Shown: positions 45,778 to 54,975, numbered from the stretch's first letter. The stretch: 64,000 nt of DNA from Sphingomonas corticis (GCF_012035195.1 NZ_JAAVJH010000007.1:1-64000), one strand, 5' to 3'. Notes: generated from the letters alone by a model not told the origin. Program-made: numbers and translations.

Positions 45778-48015
45778 TTAGTTTCTCGCCGCGGCGCCCG
45801 CAACCGCTCCCTCGCGCTTCACGTGACGCTCGAGGAAGTCGAGGATCGTGCGCCACAGGTGGACGCTGACGCCCGGCCCGCCGACACGGTGGGTCTGCCC
45901 GGGATAGAGCATCATCTCGAATGGCACGCCCTGCCGCTGCATCGCCGCCGCCATCTTCGTCGTGTTGTCGAGGAAGACGTTGTCGTCGGCCATGCCGTGG
46001 ATGACGAGCAGCGGGTCGGCGATCTTCGCGGCGTCGACGATCGTGCCCGACGCGTCATAGGCATCCGCCACCTGCCGCGGGTCGCCCATGTAGCGTTCGG
46101 TGTAATGCGTGTCGTACAGCCGCCAGTCGGTGACGGGCGCGCCGGCGACGGCCGCGGCGTACACGCCGGGCGTCTTCTCCAGCATCTTGAGCGACAGATA
46201 GCCGCCGTAGGACCAGCCGTAGGTCGCCACCCTTCGCGCGTCGACGAACGGCAGCGACTTCAGGTATTGCGCCCCGGCCTGCTGGTCCGCCACCTCGACG
46301 GTTCCCATGGCGTGCCAAATCTGGTCCTCGAATGCCTTTCCGCGATTGTACGACCCGCGATTGTCGATGCGGAAGTAGATCCAGCCCTGCTGCACCAGAT
46401 ACTGCGCCAGCGCGCCCTGCCAGCCGCGCGTCACCATCTGCCCGGTGCCGGGGCCGCCGTAATGTTCGAAGAAGACGGGGTAACGCTTCCCCGGCTCGCG
46501 CACGGGCGAGATCATCTCCCAATACAGCGTCGTCCCGTCCTTCGCCTTCAGCGTGCCGAACTCGGGCGAGCGATGCGCGGCGAGATACGGCGCATAAGGG
46601 TGCGCGCCCGTCACCGCATTCTCGTTGATCCAGGCGACGCGCTTTCCGCTCGCGTCGGCCAGGTAGGTCTGCGCCGGCTGCGCGGAATTGGAGCGGGTGA
46701 CGATGAAGCGCGTGCCCGTGCCGTCGCCCACCGCATTGTTCCACCAGCCGCGCTCCGTCAGCCGCGTCGTCGCGCCGGTCTTCAGGTCGACGGCGTAGAG
46801 ATGCTGTTCCAGCACGTCGTCCTTGTTGCCGGTGACGAAGACGCGCCCGCCGGGCTCGTCCACCGCGACCAGGCCCTGCACCACCCACGGCCCCTTGGTC
46901 AGCTGGCTCCACGTGCCCGCCTTCCACCGCCACAGGTGCCCGAAGCCGTCGCGTTCCGACCGCCACAAGAAGCTGCCGTCCGCCATCCAGCGATAGGCGT
47001 CGGTCAGGTTGATCCAGCTCTTCGCGCCCGCCTTCTCCGTGAAGAGCAAGGTGGCCTTGCCGGTGGCAGGGTCGACGCGCAGCATGTCCAGCCGCGTCTG
47101 CGCGCGGTTCTGCCGCTGTACCAGCAGCGCGGAGCCGTCCGGCAGCCAGTCGACACGCGCGAGATAGATGTCCGTGTCCTGGCCAAGATCCACCTTCACC
47201 GGCTCGCGCCCGTCGAGCCCGGCGACATAGAGCGCGATCCGCACGTTGGGCGTGCCCGCCGCGGGATAGCGCTGCTCGTAGATCTTCGTGCCCGCGTCGC
47301 CGATGGCGGCGCGCACCGACACCTGCACGGGCGCCTCGTCGAAGCGCGCGACGGCGACGCGGGTCTCGTCGGGCGACCACCAATAGCCGGTGCGACGATC
47401 CATTTCCTCCTGCGCGACGAACTCGGCCTCGCCCCAGTGGACGGTGCCGCCACCGTCCCGCGACAGCGCGCGCGGGGCGCCACCGGCCAGCGGCTGGACG
47501 AACAGGTTCTGGTCGCGCACGAAGCTGACGAAGCGGCCGCGCGGGCTGATCGCCGGGTTCAGCGCGTCCTTGGTCCCCTCGATCCGCCGCGCGCCGCCGT
47601 CGCGCTGCGCCAGGTAGAGGTCGCCGTCGATCGGCACCAGCAGGGTGCGTCCGTCCGGCGACCAGTCGTAGGTGAGGATCCCGGTCTTGCCGGTCAGCGA
47701 GCGGTCGCGCTCGCGCTGCATCTTCTCCGCTTCGGACAGCGCGGCGCCGCTGCCGACCTTCTTCGAATCGACCAGCATCCGCGACTGGCCCGTGCGCGTG
47801 TCGAGCGCCCACAGGTCGAACCGCTCCTTCTCGTCCGTTCGGGGGCGGACCGAGGTCAGCAAGGTGCCGTCGGGCGACAGCCGCAGCGCCTGCGGCTGCG
47901 GTCCGGCGAGGTCGGGGCTGGCGAAGACGCGCTCCAGCGTCAGCGGCGCGCGATCAGCCGCCACGGCCGGCACGTTCACGATCGCCGCCGCCATCACCAC
48001 CGCCACTCGCCACAT
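45778..48015 (-). CDS. S9 family dipeptidyl-peptidase (DPP-IV type)
   Basis: 745 aa. Signal peptide VVMAAAIVNVPAVAA, then an eight-bladed propeller (about residues 30-480, including the HWGEAEFVAQEEMDRRTGYWWS double-Glu region that binds the substrate N-terminus) and an alpha/beta-hydrolase domain with nucleophile GWSYGGY, Asp in HGMADDNVF and His in GQTHRVGG. It cleaves Xaa-Pro or Xaa-Ala dipeptides from peptide N-termini in the periplasm. The start at 48015 follows GGGGAGAG; the frame continues upstream but without a signal. Confidence 0.93.
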   Translation of the reverse strand: MWRVAVVMAAAIVNVPAVAADRAPLTLERVFASPDLAGPQPQALRLSPDGTLLTSVRPRTDEKERFDLWALDTRTGQSRMLVDSKKVGSGAALSEAEKMQRERDRSLTGKTGILTYDWSPDGRTLLVPIDGDLYLAQRDGGARRIEGTKDALNPAISPRGRFVSFVRDQNLFVQPLAGGAPRALSRDGGGTVHWGEAEFVAQEEMDRRTGYWWSPDETRVAVARFDEAPVQVSVRAAIGDAGTKIYEQRYPAAGTPNVRIALYVAGLDGREPVKVDLGQDTDIYLARVDWLPDGSALLVQRQNRAQTRLDMLRVDPATGKATLLFTEKAGAKSWINLTDAYRWMADGSFLWRSERDGFGHLWRWKAGTWSQLTKGPWVVQGLVAVDEPGGRVFVTGNKDDVLEQHLYAVDLKTGATTRLTERGWWNNAVGDGTGTRFIVTRSNSAQPAQTYLADASGKRVAWINENAVTGAHPYAPYLAAHRSPEFGTLKAKDGTTLYWEMISPVREPGKRYPVFFEHYGGPGTGQMVTRGWQGALAQYLVQQGWIYFRIDNRGSYNRGKAFEDQIWHAMGTVEVADQQAGAQYLKSLPFVDARRVATYGWSYGGYLSLKMLEKTPGVYAAAVAGAPVTDWRLYDTHYTERYMGDPRQVADAYDASGTIVDAAKIADPLLVIHGMADDNVFLDNTTKMAAAMQRQGVPFEMMLYPGQTHRVGGPGVSVHLWRTILDFLERHVKREGAVAGAAARN

Positions 48016-48155
48016 GAAACTCTCCCCGCTGGTGCGCGGCTTATCGGCAGATGCACGGGCGAGGTAAAGGGCCACGCGCGCCCACTCGCCGCATACGCGA
48101 AAGGGCGCGGACGGCATCCCGTCCGCGCCCCCTGGCATTGCCCAAGCCGGATCGC

Positions 48156-48548
48156 TTACTCGGCCGCGGCGACATCCTTCGCCGACCGCGTGTCGCGGCG
48201 CTCGGCGATGCGCGCCGACTTGCCGGTGCGGCCGCGCAGGTAGTACAGCTTCGCGCGACGCACCGCGCCCTTGCGGACCACGGTGATCGACTCGATGTTG
48301 GGCGAGTAGAGCGGGAAGACGCGCTCCACGCCCTCGCCGAAGCTGATCTTGCGGACGGTGAACGAGGAGCCCATGCCCTTGTTCGCGCGGGCGATGCACA
48401 CGCCCTCGTAATTCTGCACGCGGGTACGCTCGCCCTCGACCACCTTCACGCCGACCTTCAGCGTGTCGCCGGGGCGGAACTCCGGAATGGCGCGGGCGCC
48501 GGTCAGCTTGGCGATCTGCTCGGCCTCGAGCTGCTGGATGATGTTCAC
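48156..48548 (-). CDS. rplS: 50S ribosomal protein L19
   Basis: 130 aa. Core motifs are [57 protein letters not shown] and [16 protein letters not shown]19 lies at the 30S-50S interface. The C-terminal tail ([16 protein letters not shown]) is a short alphaproteobacterial-type extension. It follows trmD without a gap, the usual arrangement. Because a vapBC pair lies immediately upstream of trmD, its transcription may now depend on the toxin-antitoxin promoter or an internal one. Confidence 0.97.
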   Translation of the reverse strand: MNIIQQLEAEQIAKLTGARAIPEFRPGDTLKVGVKVVEGERTRVQNYEGVCIARANKGMGSSFTVRKISFGEGVERVFPLYSPNIESITVVRKGAVRRAKLYYLRGRTGKSARIAERRDTRSAKDVAAAE

Positions 48549-49280
48549 TTACGAACGTCCTTCTTCGTCGCTGCGCGCCAGAGGGCGACCGACCCGAGCG
48601 CCGACGTGGCGCTCCCAAAGGTCCGGCCGCCGTAGCCGTGTATCGTCCTCCGCCCGTCGTTTCCGCCAGGCGGCGACCTTCGCATGATCCCCCGATCGCA
48701 GCACGTCAGGGATCGTGCGCCCTTCCCATTCATTAGGTCGGGTATAATGCGGATATTCGAGGAGGCCGCTCTCGAAGCTCTCCTCGTCCCCGCTGGAAGC
48801 GGCGCCCATTACGCCGGGAAGCAGCCGAACGCAAGCGTCCAGCAGCACCAGCGCCGCCATCTCTCCGCCGGAGAGGACGTAGTCGCCGATCGCGACTTCC
48901 TCGATCGCGCGCGCCTCGAACAACCGCTCGTCGAACCCCTCGAACCGGCCGCACAGGACGATCGCGCCCGGCCCGGCGGCGAGGTCGCGCACGCGCCGCT
49001 GCGTCAGCGGGCGCCCCCGCGGTGTCATCGCCAACACCGGCCGCCCGTCCGCGATGGCATCCAGCGCGCGCGCGACCACGTCGGCGCGCAGCACCATCCC
49101 CGCCCCGCCCCCCGCAGGCGTATCGTCGACGGTGCGGTGGCGGTCGGTGGCCGAATCGCGGATGTTGATCGCGTCGAGGGTCCACTTCGCTTCCGCCAGG
49201 GCGCGGCCGGCCAGGCTGTGGCCGAGCGGACCGGGAAACATGTCGGGGTAGAGCGTGAGGATGGTGGCGCGGAAGGTCAT
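48549..49280 (-). CDS. trmD: tRNA (guanine37-N1)-methyltransferase
   Basis: 243 aa. SPOUT-class enzyme making m1G37, which prevents frameshifting. Family blocks are [49 protein letters not shown], the trefoil-knot loop [19 protein letters not shown] and [19 protein letters not shown]. The start overlaps the stop of vapC by 4 bp (ATGA), instead of following rimM as in most bacteria, so translation of this essential gene appears coupled to a toxin gene. Confidence 0.97.
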   Translation of the reverse strand: MTFRATILTLYPDMFPGPLGHSLAGRALAEAKWTLDAINIRDSATDRHRTVDDTPAGGGAGMVLRADVVARALDAIADGRPVLAMTPRGRPLTQRRVRDLAAGPGAIVLCGRFEGFDERLFEARAIEEVAIGDYVLSGGEMAALVLLDACVRLLPGVMGAASSGDEESFESGLLEYPHYTRPNEWEGRTIPDVLRSGDHAKVAAWRKRRAEDDTRLRRPDLWERHVGARVGRPLARSDEEGRS

Positions 49281-49651
49281 GCCATCCAGTTCTCGACGCG
49301 GAGGTCCGGAATGTCGGCGAAGTGGCGTGAGTTGTCGGTGACGACCACAAGATCGTGCGACAGCGCATGCGCCGCGATCAGGCGATCGTAACTCGCACGG
49401 CGGAACGGCAGCGTCGTATAGGCGAGCGCCGCCTTGTAGTCGAACGCCAGTACGGGGACCTCTTCCAGGAAGGACGCCAGCTGCTCCATGGCCGGCGGCT
49501 TCTCCCGAGCGGAACCGTAGGCCACTTCCGCGATGGCGACCGCGCTGGTCACGATCTCATCCTCGTCGCACCGGGCGGCCCGCGCGACGACGCCCGGATG
49601 AGTGTTCATCACCAGCGCGATGATGATGTTGCTGTCCAGCAGGTACTTCAT
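49277..49651 (-). CDS. vapC: VapC-type PIN-domain ribonuclease toxin
   Basis: 124 aa. The PIN-domain acidic residues are present: Asp6 (MKYLLDSN), Glu42 (VAIAEVAYG), Asp89 ([10 protein letters not shown]) and Asp106 ([10 protein letters not shown]). These proteins cut specific RNAs, often tRNAs, unless bound by VapB. Its ATG overlaps the vapB stop by 4 bp, and its stop overlaps the trmD start by 4 bp, so it is translationally embedded between antitoxin and trmD. Confidence 0.93.
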   Translation of the reverse strand: MKYLLDSNIIIALVMNTHPGVVARAARCDEDEIVTSAVAIAEVAYGSAREKPPAMEQLASFLEEVPVLAFDYKAALAYTTLPFRRASYDRLIAAHALSHDLVVVTDNSRHFADIPDLRVENWMA

Positions 49652-50004
49652 TCGGCGTCTTGTTCCGACCAGCGCAACGGACGGTCATCGAAGGAGCGAT
49701 CGTCATCCGCGATCGGCTGAAGGCTCGTGGCGGAACCGCACACCTTGGCCACGTTGAACTTGCGCTTCGGACGCTCCACCGGTTCCAGCGTCAGCATGTG
49801 GCCATCCTCGACGTCCAGCTCCATTTCCATGCCAGCACGCAGATCGAGCCCCGCGGGTAATCGCACCGCGAGCGAGTTGCCGGATTTGAAGACCTTCACG
49901 CGATAGTGCTTCCGGTCCCGTACCCGCAACCAGGGCATCGATCCGACCACACGATCCCATCCTGCCTTGCGCCGGTGTTCATCGCTACGATCAGGGATGT
50001 CCAT
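49648..50004 (-). CDS. vapB: VapB-type antitoxin, AbrB/SpoVT DNA-binding domain
   Basis: 118 aa. A swapped-hairpin AbrB domain spans about residues 35-75 (RVKVFKSGNSLAVRLPAGL, GMEMELDVEDGHMLTLEPV). An N-terminal 34-residue extension (RSDEHRRKAGWDRV) is unusual for VapB, and the C-terminal 40 residues should wrap the toxin. The start at 50004 follows GGAGG. A perfect pair of GTATATAC boxes lies 11 bp upstream, the probable autoregulatory site. Confidence 0.88.
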   Translation of the reverse strand: MDIPDRSDEHRRKAGWDRVVGSMPWLRVRDRKHYRVKVFKSGNSLAVRLPAGLDLRAGMEMELDVEDGHMLTLEPVERPKRKFNVAKVCGSATSLQPIADDDRSFDDRPLRWSEQDAE

Positions 50005-50014
50005 CCGAACCTCC

Positions 50015-50035
50015 GTATATACGGGCGGTATATAC
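50015..50035. promoter_or_regulatory. Probable VapB operator
   Basis: Two identical 8-bp palindromes GTATATAC (50015-50022, 50028-50035) are separated by GGGCG in the vapB/thioredoxin-reductase divergent region. AbrB-type antitoxins bind such AT-rich inverted repeats at their own promoter. The boxes also overlap likely -10 elements (TATATAC). Confidence 0.6.
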
Positions 50036-50091
50036 ATGATGAGCAGGGATCCCTCAAGGGAACGCCGCCGGCCCCATCGTGTTGCGCGCCC

Positions 50092-51003
50092 ATGGAAACC
50101 GACGACTGCATCATCATCGGCGCGGGGCCGGCGGGGTTGACCGCGGCGATCTATCTCGCGCGCTTCCACCTCTCGATCCGGCTGTTCGACTGCGGCTCCA
50201 GCCGCGCCGCGACGATCCCGTGCACGCACAACCATGCCGGGTACCCGGACGGCATCGCCGGTAAGGACCTGCTCGCGCTGATGCTGGCGCAGGCGGAACG
50301 CTACGGCGCGCGGCGCGAGGCGGTGGAGGTCACCGCCCTGGCGCGCGACGGCGACGACTTCGGCGTGCGCACCGATCATGGCGAGTGGCGCGCGCGCACC
50401 GTCCTGCTCGCCACCGGCGTCGTGAACCACCGGCCCGACATGGACGCCGCGCTGCACGACCGCGCACTGGCCGCCGGGCTGCTGCGCTATTGCCCCATCT
50501 GCGACGGCTATGAAGTGACCGACAAGCGCGTCGGCGTCGTCGGCACGGGCGATCACGGCATGCGCGAGGCGCTGTTCCTGCGCGGCTACACGCGCGACGT
50601 GACGCTGGTCTCCCCCGCCGCGGTCCACGACCTCGACGACGCCTGCGCACGCGCGCTCGATGCCGCCGGGATCGCGCGCGTCGAGGGGCCGTGCGGCGGC
50701 TTCGCGATCGAGGATGGCCGGCTGGCGCTGGATACCGCGGCGGGGCGGATGGCGTTCGACAGCGTCTACCCCGCGCTGGGCTCGCGCATCCGCTCCGAGC
50801 TCGCCGTCGCCGCCGGCGCGCGGGCGACGGCGGAAGGCTGCCTGGAGGTGGACGACCACCAGCGGACGTCTATACCGGGGCTGTTCGCGGCGGGGGACGT
50901 GGTGAAGGGGCTCGATCAGATCAGCCATGCGATGGGCGAGGCCGGCGTCGCCGCCACCACCATCCGCAACACGCTCGCCGACCGCGCACCGCTGCGGCGG
51001 TGA
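50092..51003 (+). CDS. Thioredoxin-reductase-like FAD/NAD(P) oxidoreductase
   Basis: 303 aa. FAD-binding IIIGAGPAGLTAAIYLARF at residues 8-27, redox centre CPICDGYEV with Cys134 and Cys137, NAD(P)-binding GVVGTGDHGMREAL, and the terminal FAD motif GLFAAGDVVKGLDQISHAMG. It is slightly shorter than TrxB (about 320 aa), and such proteins include thioredoxin- and alkyl-hydroperoxide-related reductases. The substrate is uncertain. Start at 50092 is the first Met before the FAD motif. It overlaps the potassium-channel gene by 4 bp. Confidence 0.88.
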   Translation: METDDCIIIGAGPAGLTAAIYLARFHLSIRLFDCGSSRAATIPCTHNHAGYPDGIAGKDLLALMLAQAERYGARREAVEVTALARDGDDFGVRTDHGEWRARTVLLATGVVNHRPDMDAALHDRALAAGLLRYCPICDGYEVTDKRVGVVGTGDHGMREALFLRGYTRDVTLVSPAAVHDLDDACARALDAAGIARVEGPCGGFAIEDGRLALDTAAGRMAFDSVYPALGSRIRSELAVAAGARATAEGCLEVDDHQRTSIPGLFAAGDVVKGLDQISHAMGEAGVAATTIRNTLADRAPLRR

Positions 51004-52046
51004 GGCGCACGCGCCCTCGCCGCCGCGCGGCCCGCGCCGGCGATCGGCTGCGGCTGCACCGGCGGGCGGGCATCCCGGTGTGGGTGGCGCTGCTGTGGCG
51101 CGCCGTGCTGGTCTTCGTCCTGATCGGCATCGCGCTGGCGGTGCATTGGTTCGACCGCGATGGCCTGCGCGACAATGTCGATGGCCATATCAGCTTCGTC
51201 GACGTGCTGTACTTCACCATGATCACGGTGACGACGGTCGGCTACGGCGACATCATCCCGGTGACGCCGCAGGCGCGGCTGTTCGACACCTTCGTCGTCA
51301 CGCCGATCCGGCTGTTCGTGTGGCTGATCTTCCTCGGCACCGCGTACGATTTCCTGCTGAAGCGCATTTGGGAGAAGTGGCGCATGTCTCTGATCCAGGA
51401 CCGGCTGCAAGACCACGTGGTCGTCGCCGGGTTCGGCCGCAGCGGCGCGGGCGCGGTGAAGGAGCTGATCCGTCGCGGCGCGGACCCCGCCTGCATCGTC
51501 GCGATCGACCTGAACGAGGACGACCTGCGCGAGGCGGAGGAGCTGGGCGTGGCGGTCCTCGCGGCCGACGCCACGCGCGACGCCACGCTGGAGGCGGTGA
51601 AGGCGCCGCGGGCGCGTGCCATCATCGTCGCGGCCGGTCGCGACGACACGTCGATCCTGATCGTGCTGACGGCGCGCCGCATGGCTCCGCACGTGCCGAT
51701 CAGCGTCAGCATCCGATCGCACGACAACGAGCCGCTGGCGCACCAGGCGGGCGCCGACACCGTCATCAATCCGACCAGCTTCGCCGGGCTGCTGCTGGCG
51801 GGATCGACCCATGGTCCGGCGATCGCCGACTATCTCGCCGACCTGGCCGCCGCCAGCGGCCGGGTGGCGCTGCGCGAGCGGGAGGTGACGCCGGACGAGG
51901 TGGGTCGGCCGCTGTCCGGCATCGCCACCGGCAAGGGCCTGCGCGTGCAGCGCGGCGACCACGTCTACGGGTTCTGGGATGACGAGGCGGAGCGCCTCGC
52001 GCCCGGCGACCGGGTGGTGGAGGTGGTGCGCGGCCAGCCGGACTGA
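51000..52046 (+). CDS. Potassium channel with RCK (TrkA-N) domain
   Basis: 348 aa. Two membrane helices (VALLWRAVLVFVLIGIALAV and LFVWLIFLGTAYDFLL) flank a pore loop with the selectivity filter TTVGYGD near residue 78. The cytoplasmic half is a TrkA-N/RCK Rossmann domain (VVVAGFGRSGAGAVKEL) and a TrkA-C-like end (VTPDEVGRPLSGIATGKGL). It would form a tetrameric, ligand-gated K+ channel. GTG start overlaps the reductase stop. An Arg-rich N-terminus precedes the first helix. Alone with a reductase, it may sense redox or NAD(H), but that is inference. Confidence 0.88.
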   Translation: MRRTRPRRRAARAGDRLRLHRRAGIPVWVALLWRAVLVFVLIGIALAVHWFDRDGLRDNVDGHISFVDVLYFTMITVTTVGYGDIIPVTPQARLFDTFVVTPIRLFVWLIFLGTAYDFLLKRIWEKWRMSLIQDRLQDHVVVAGFGRSGAGAVKELIRRGADPACIVAIDLNEDDLREAEELGVAVLAADATRDATLEAVKAPRARAIIVAAGRDDTSILIVLTARRMAPHVPISVSIRSHDNEPLAHQAGADTVINPTSFAGLLLAGSTHGPAIADYLADLAAASGRVALREREVTPDEVGRPLSGIATGKGLRVQRGDHVYGFWDDEAERLAPGDRVVEVVRGQPD

Positions 52047-52075
52047 CCGCCCCATCCATCACTCCCCGACGCCCG

Positions 52076-52552
52076 TCACTCTTCGACGAACGCCGCCTCC
52101 ACGGTCAGCCGCCCGTCGCCCCAGTCCGGCACCGCGTGCATGGGCACCATCACGCGCTTGCCCGCCCGTCCATCGACCGGAGCGCGCTCGATCTCGACCA
52201 CATCGCCGGCGCCGAAGTTCTCGACCGCGACAACGGTGCCGACCGCCTCGCCCGTCGTACTGACGGCGGCGAGGCCGATCAGGTCGGCATGGTAATATTC
52301 GCCCTCGTCGAGGGGGGGCAGCGCCTCGCGCGGTACCCACAGCAGGGTGCCGCGCAGGCCCTCCGCCGCGGACCGGTCGCGCACTTCGGCGAGGCGCGCG
52401 ATCGTGCCGTCGCGCAGGCCGGCGAGCGTCAGCGCCCCGCCGTTGAGCACGCGGTGCGCGCCCAAGTCGTCGGCGAACACCTTCAGCCGCACCTCGCCGC
52501 CGACGCCGTGCGCGCCGGTCACCGCGGCGAGCACCGCGGCGCCGGCCGGCAC
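52076..52552 (-). CDS. rimM: 16S rRNA processing protein RimM
   Basis: 158 aa from GTG at 52552. The RimM domain begins VLAAVTGAHGVGGEVRLKVF, with GTLLWVPREALPPLDEGEYYHADLIGL and a PRC-barrel-like end (GTVVAVENFGAGDVVEIE, MVPMHAVPDWGDGRLTVEAAF). It aids 30S maturation with S19. A longer frame reaches an ATG at 52669, but the extra residues are Pro/Thr-rich and overlap the acidic small gene, whose TGA lies one base from the GTG. Coupling to that gene is the likelier arrangement. Confidence 0.9.
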   Translation of the reverse strand: MPAGAAVLAAVTGAHGVGGEVRLKVFADDLGAHRVLNGGALTLAGLRDGTIARLAEVRDRSAAEGLRGTLLWVPREALPPLDEGEYYHADLIGLAAVSTTGEAVGTVVAVENFGAGDVVEIERAPVDGRAGKRVMVPMHAVPDWGDGRLTVEAAFVEE

Positions 52553-52553
52553 G

Positions 52554-52712
52554 TCAGGCGTCGGGCGAGCCCGGTCCGCCGGCGGGGGCGTCGTCGCTCC
52601 CTTCGGCGGGTTCCTGGGTCGAGACCCCGCGGTTGTCGGCGGGGGGCTGGGTGGCGTCCTCGTCGTCATCGGGTGCGGTGCGGGGATCGGGATCAGGTAC
52701 CATGGCGGTCAT
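52554..52712 (-). CDS. Small acidic protein between rpsP and rimM
   Basis: 52 aa, Asp/Pro/Gly-rich and disordered-looking (MTAMVPDPDPRTAPDDDEDA and a tail EPAEGSDDAPAGGPGSPDA). AAGGAG lies seven bases before its ATG, a stronger ribosome site than rimM has. Its TGA is one base from the rimM GTG. This suggests a small translated gene coupled to rimM rather than an accident of frame, though low complexity makes frame preference hard to judge. Confidence 0.5.
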   Translation of the reverse strand: MTAMVPDPDPRTAPDDDEDATQPPADNRGVSTQEPAEGSDDAPAGGPGSPDA

Positions 52713-52765
52713 CGTGCGCTCCTTCACGTAAGCGAAGGGCAACGCACGATGGCCGCTCCGGTGCC

Positions 52766-53182
52766 TTACTCCGCGGTCTCGGTCGCGGGAGCCTCGGCCT
52801 CGGCTGCCGGCGCGTTCGCCGCCTCGGCCTCGGCCTCCTGCTGCGCCTTCAGCTTCTCGGCACGCTCCTCGGCGCGCTCCTTGGCCTTCTCGCCCGGCTC
52901 GGCCTTCTGCGGGTTGTTGCGCGCGGCGCGCTCCTTCACCCCGGCCTTGTCGAGGAAGCGGGCGACGCGATCCGTCGGCTGCGCACCCACGCTCAGCCAG
53001 TGCGACGCGCGCTCCGAATCCAGCACCACGCGCTTCTCGTCTTCCTTGCCCAGCAGCGGGTTGTAGCTGCCGATCCGCTCGATGAACTTGCCGTCGCGGG
53101 GGGAACGCGCGTCGGCGACGACGATGCGGTAATAGGGACGCTTCTTCGAGCCGCCACGCGACAGGCGAATGCTGAGTGCCAT
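52766..53182 (-). CDS. rpsP: 30S ribosomal protein S16
   Basis: 138 aa. The S16 core is residues 1-80 ([48 protein letters not shown]). A long low-complexity C-terminal tail ([20 protein letters not shown] onward) is alanine/glutamate rich, as in other alphaproteobacterial S16 proteins. It starts at 53182 within the family's usual first residues MALSIRL. It follows ffh, with paired repeat palindromes in between. Confidence 0.96.
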   Translation of the reverse strand: MALSIRLSRGGSKKRPYYRIVVADARSPRDGKFIERIGSYNPLLGKEDEKRVVLDSERASHWLSVGAQPTDRVARFLDKAGVKERAARNNPQKAEPGEKAKERAEERAEKLKAQQEAEAEAANAPAAEAEAPATETAE

Positions 53183-53205
53183 GGGTAACTTCCTTGCCTT
53201 CAATC

Positions 53206-53300
53206 CGTCGCCCCTGCGGAGGCAGGGGCCCATCTCTGCTTCAACGATCGGCGCCGCCCGTGGATGGGAGACATGGGCCCCTGCCTCCGCAGGGGCGACG
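53206..53300. repeat. Perfect 28-bp inverted repeat between ffh and rpsP
   Basis: Arms at 53206-53233 and 53273-53300 are perfect reverse complements, separated by 39 bp. Each arm also contains its own hairpin (CCCCTGC/GCAGGGG around GGAG). The right arm abuts the ffh stop at 53302. This resembles a pair of REP units in inverted order (BIME-like), able to form one large or two small hairpins in the ffh-rpsP transcript. Confidence 0.8.
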
Positions 53301-53301
53301 A

Positions 53302-54822
53302 TCACTTCTTGAACTTGAACCCCGGCGGACCGGGCAGGCCCGGCATCCCGCCGGGCAATCCCGGCATCCCGCCCAGGGAGCCGCCCGGCGCCGCCTTGCC
53401 CAGCATGTCGCCCAGTTCCGGCCCGCCCAGCGCGTTGCCGAGCCCGGCCATGCCGCCGCCCTTGCCCAGCATCGCCATCATGCCCTTCAACCCGCCCATC
53501 TTCTTGATCTTCTTCATGGCGGTGGACATTTCGAGGTGCATCTTCATCAGCTTGTTCACGTCCTGCACGGTCGTGCCGCTGCCCTTGGCGATGCGGATCT
53601 TGCGCTTGGCGTTGATGAGCTCAGGCTTGGCGCGCTCCTTGGGCGTCATCGACGTAATCATGGCGTCCATGCGCAGCAGGATCTTCTCGTCCACCGCGCC
53701 CGACGCCATCGCCGCCTGCGCCTTCTTCATGCCCGGGATCATGCCGGCGAGCGCGCCCAGCCCGCCCATGCGGCGCATCTGCCCCAGCTGCGCGCGCAGG
53801 TCGTTCATGTCGAACTTCCCCTGCGCCAGGCGGGAGGCCATGCGCTCGGCATCCTCCTGCTGGATCGCCTCGGCCGCCTTCTCCACCAGGCTGACGACGT
53901 CGCCCATGCCCAGGATGCGGCCGGCGACGCGGCTCGGCTGAAACGCCTCCAGCGCGTCCAGCTTCTCGCCGACGCCCGCGAACTTGATCGGCTTGCCGGT
54001 GACGGCGCGCATCGACAGCGCGGCACCGCCGCGTGCGTCGCCGTCCATCCGCGTCAGCACGACGCCGGTCAGCGGCACCTGTTCGGAGAAATTGGTGGCG
54101 ACGTTGACCGCGTCCTGCCCGGTCAGCGCGTCGACGACCAGCAGGATCTCCTGCGGCCGCGCCACGTCGGCCACGGCGCGCATCTCGTCCATCAGCGCGC
54201 TGTCGACGTGCAGCCGGCCCGCGGTGTCGAGCATCAGCACGTCGAAGCCCTGCAGCTTCGCGGCCTGCACTGCGCGCCGCGCGATATCGACCGGCTGCTG
54301 GCCGGCGACGATCGGCAGCGTCGCGACCTCCACCTGGGTGCCCAGCGTCGCCAGCTGCTCCTGCGCGGCCGGGCGATTGACGTCGAGCGAGGCCATCAGC
54401 ACGCGGCGCGGCTTCTCGCCGGTCATGCCGCCGCCCTTGGACAGGCGGCGTGCGATCTTCGCGGTGGTCGTCGTCTTGCCCGAGCCCTGTAGGCCGACCA
54501 TCATCACGATCGCGGGCGGCGCCACGTCCAGCTGGAGCGTCGCGCCCTCGGCATCGTCGCCGCCCAGCATCTCGACCAGCGCGTCGTTGACGATCTTGAC
54601 GACCTGCTGCCCGGGCGTGACCGAGCGCAGGACGTTCTGCCCGATCGCCTTCTCCGTCGCCTTCTCGACGAAGTCGCGCGCGACCGGCAGCGCGACGTCG
54701 GCCTCCAGCAGTGCGACGCGCACCTCGCGCATCGCCTGGCGCACGTCCGCCTCGGTCAGCGCGCCACGGCCACGCAACCGGTCGAACACACCGCCAAGAC
54801 GATCGCTCAGGCTATCGAACAT
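53302..54822 (-). CDS. ffh: Signal recognition particle GTPase Ffh
   Basis: 506 aa. N domain, then G domain with [15 protein letters not shown] (P-loop), [21 protein letters not shown] and [10 protein letters not shown], and an M domain with the methionine-rich stretches [20 protein letters not shown] and [20 protein letters not shown]. The C-terminus adds a Gly/Pro/Met/Leu-rich tail with repeats of [12 protein letters not shown] that probably is flexible. The start at 54822 gives [16 protein letters not shown], normal for the family; the 33 codons open upstream are not Ffh-like. Confidence 0.97.
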   Translation of the reverse strand: MFDSLSDRLGGVFDRLRGRGALTEADVRQAMREVRVALLEADVALPVARDFVEKATEKAIGQNVLRSVTPGQQVVKIVNDALVEMLGGDDAEGATLQLDVAPPAIVMMVGLQGSGKTTTTAKIARRLSKGGGMTGEKPRRVLMASLDVNRPAAQEQLATLGTQVEVATLPIVAGQQPVDIARRAVQAAKLQGFDVLMLDTAGRLHVDSALMDEMRAVADVARPQEILLVVDALTGQDAVNVATNFSEQVPLTGVVLTRMDGDARGGAALSMRAVTGKPIKFAGVGEKLDALEAFQPSRVAGRILGMGDVVSLVEKAAEAIQQEDAERMASRLAQGKFDMNDLRAQLGQMRRMGGLGALAGMIPGMKKAQAAMASGAVDEKILLRMDAMITSMTPKERAKPELINAKRKIRIAKGSGTTVQDVNKLMKMHLEMSTAMKKIKKMGGLKGMMAMLGKGGGMAGLGNALGGPELGDMLGKAAPGGSLGGMPGLPGGMPGLPGPPGFKFKK

Positions 54823-54975
54823 CCACAATCCTTCCCATCCGCCGCCGAACGCAAGAAACGCCGGCGGGCGAAACCTCGCCGGCCAGCGTGCACCACATGG
54901 GCGCTTGTCACATGCGTTCAACGGAGGAACGTCGGCGGTCGGTTAGCGGATCAGGCGCAATTGGGCAAGTGTGGG

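Noticed and set aside
44827-48243. Very long open frame on the plus strand
   Set aside because: It is antisense to the NTP-transferase-like and DPP-IV genes and composed of Arg/His/Gln-rich low-information residues, typical of the complementary strand of GC-rich genes.
52553-52669. N-terminally extended RimM from ATG 52669
   Set aside because: The extension is Pro/Thr-rich, lacks a ribosome site and is read in a different frame from the well-supported small acidic gene; RimM homology begins near 52552.
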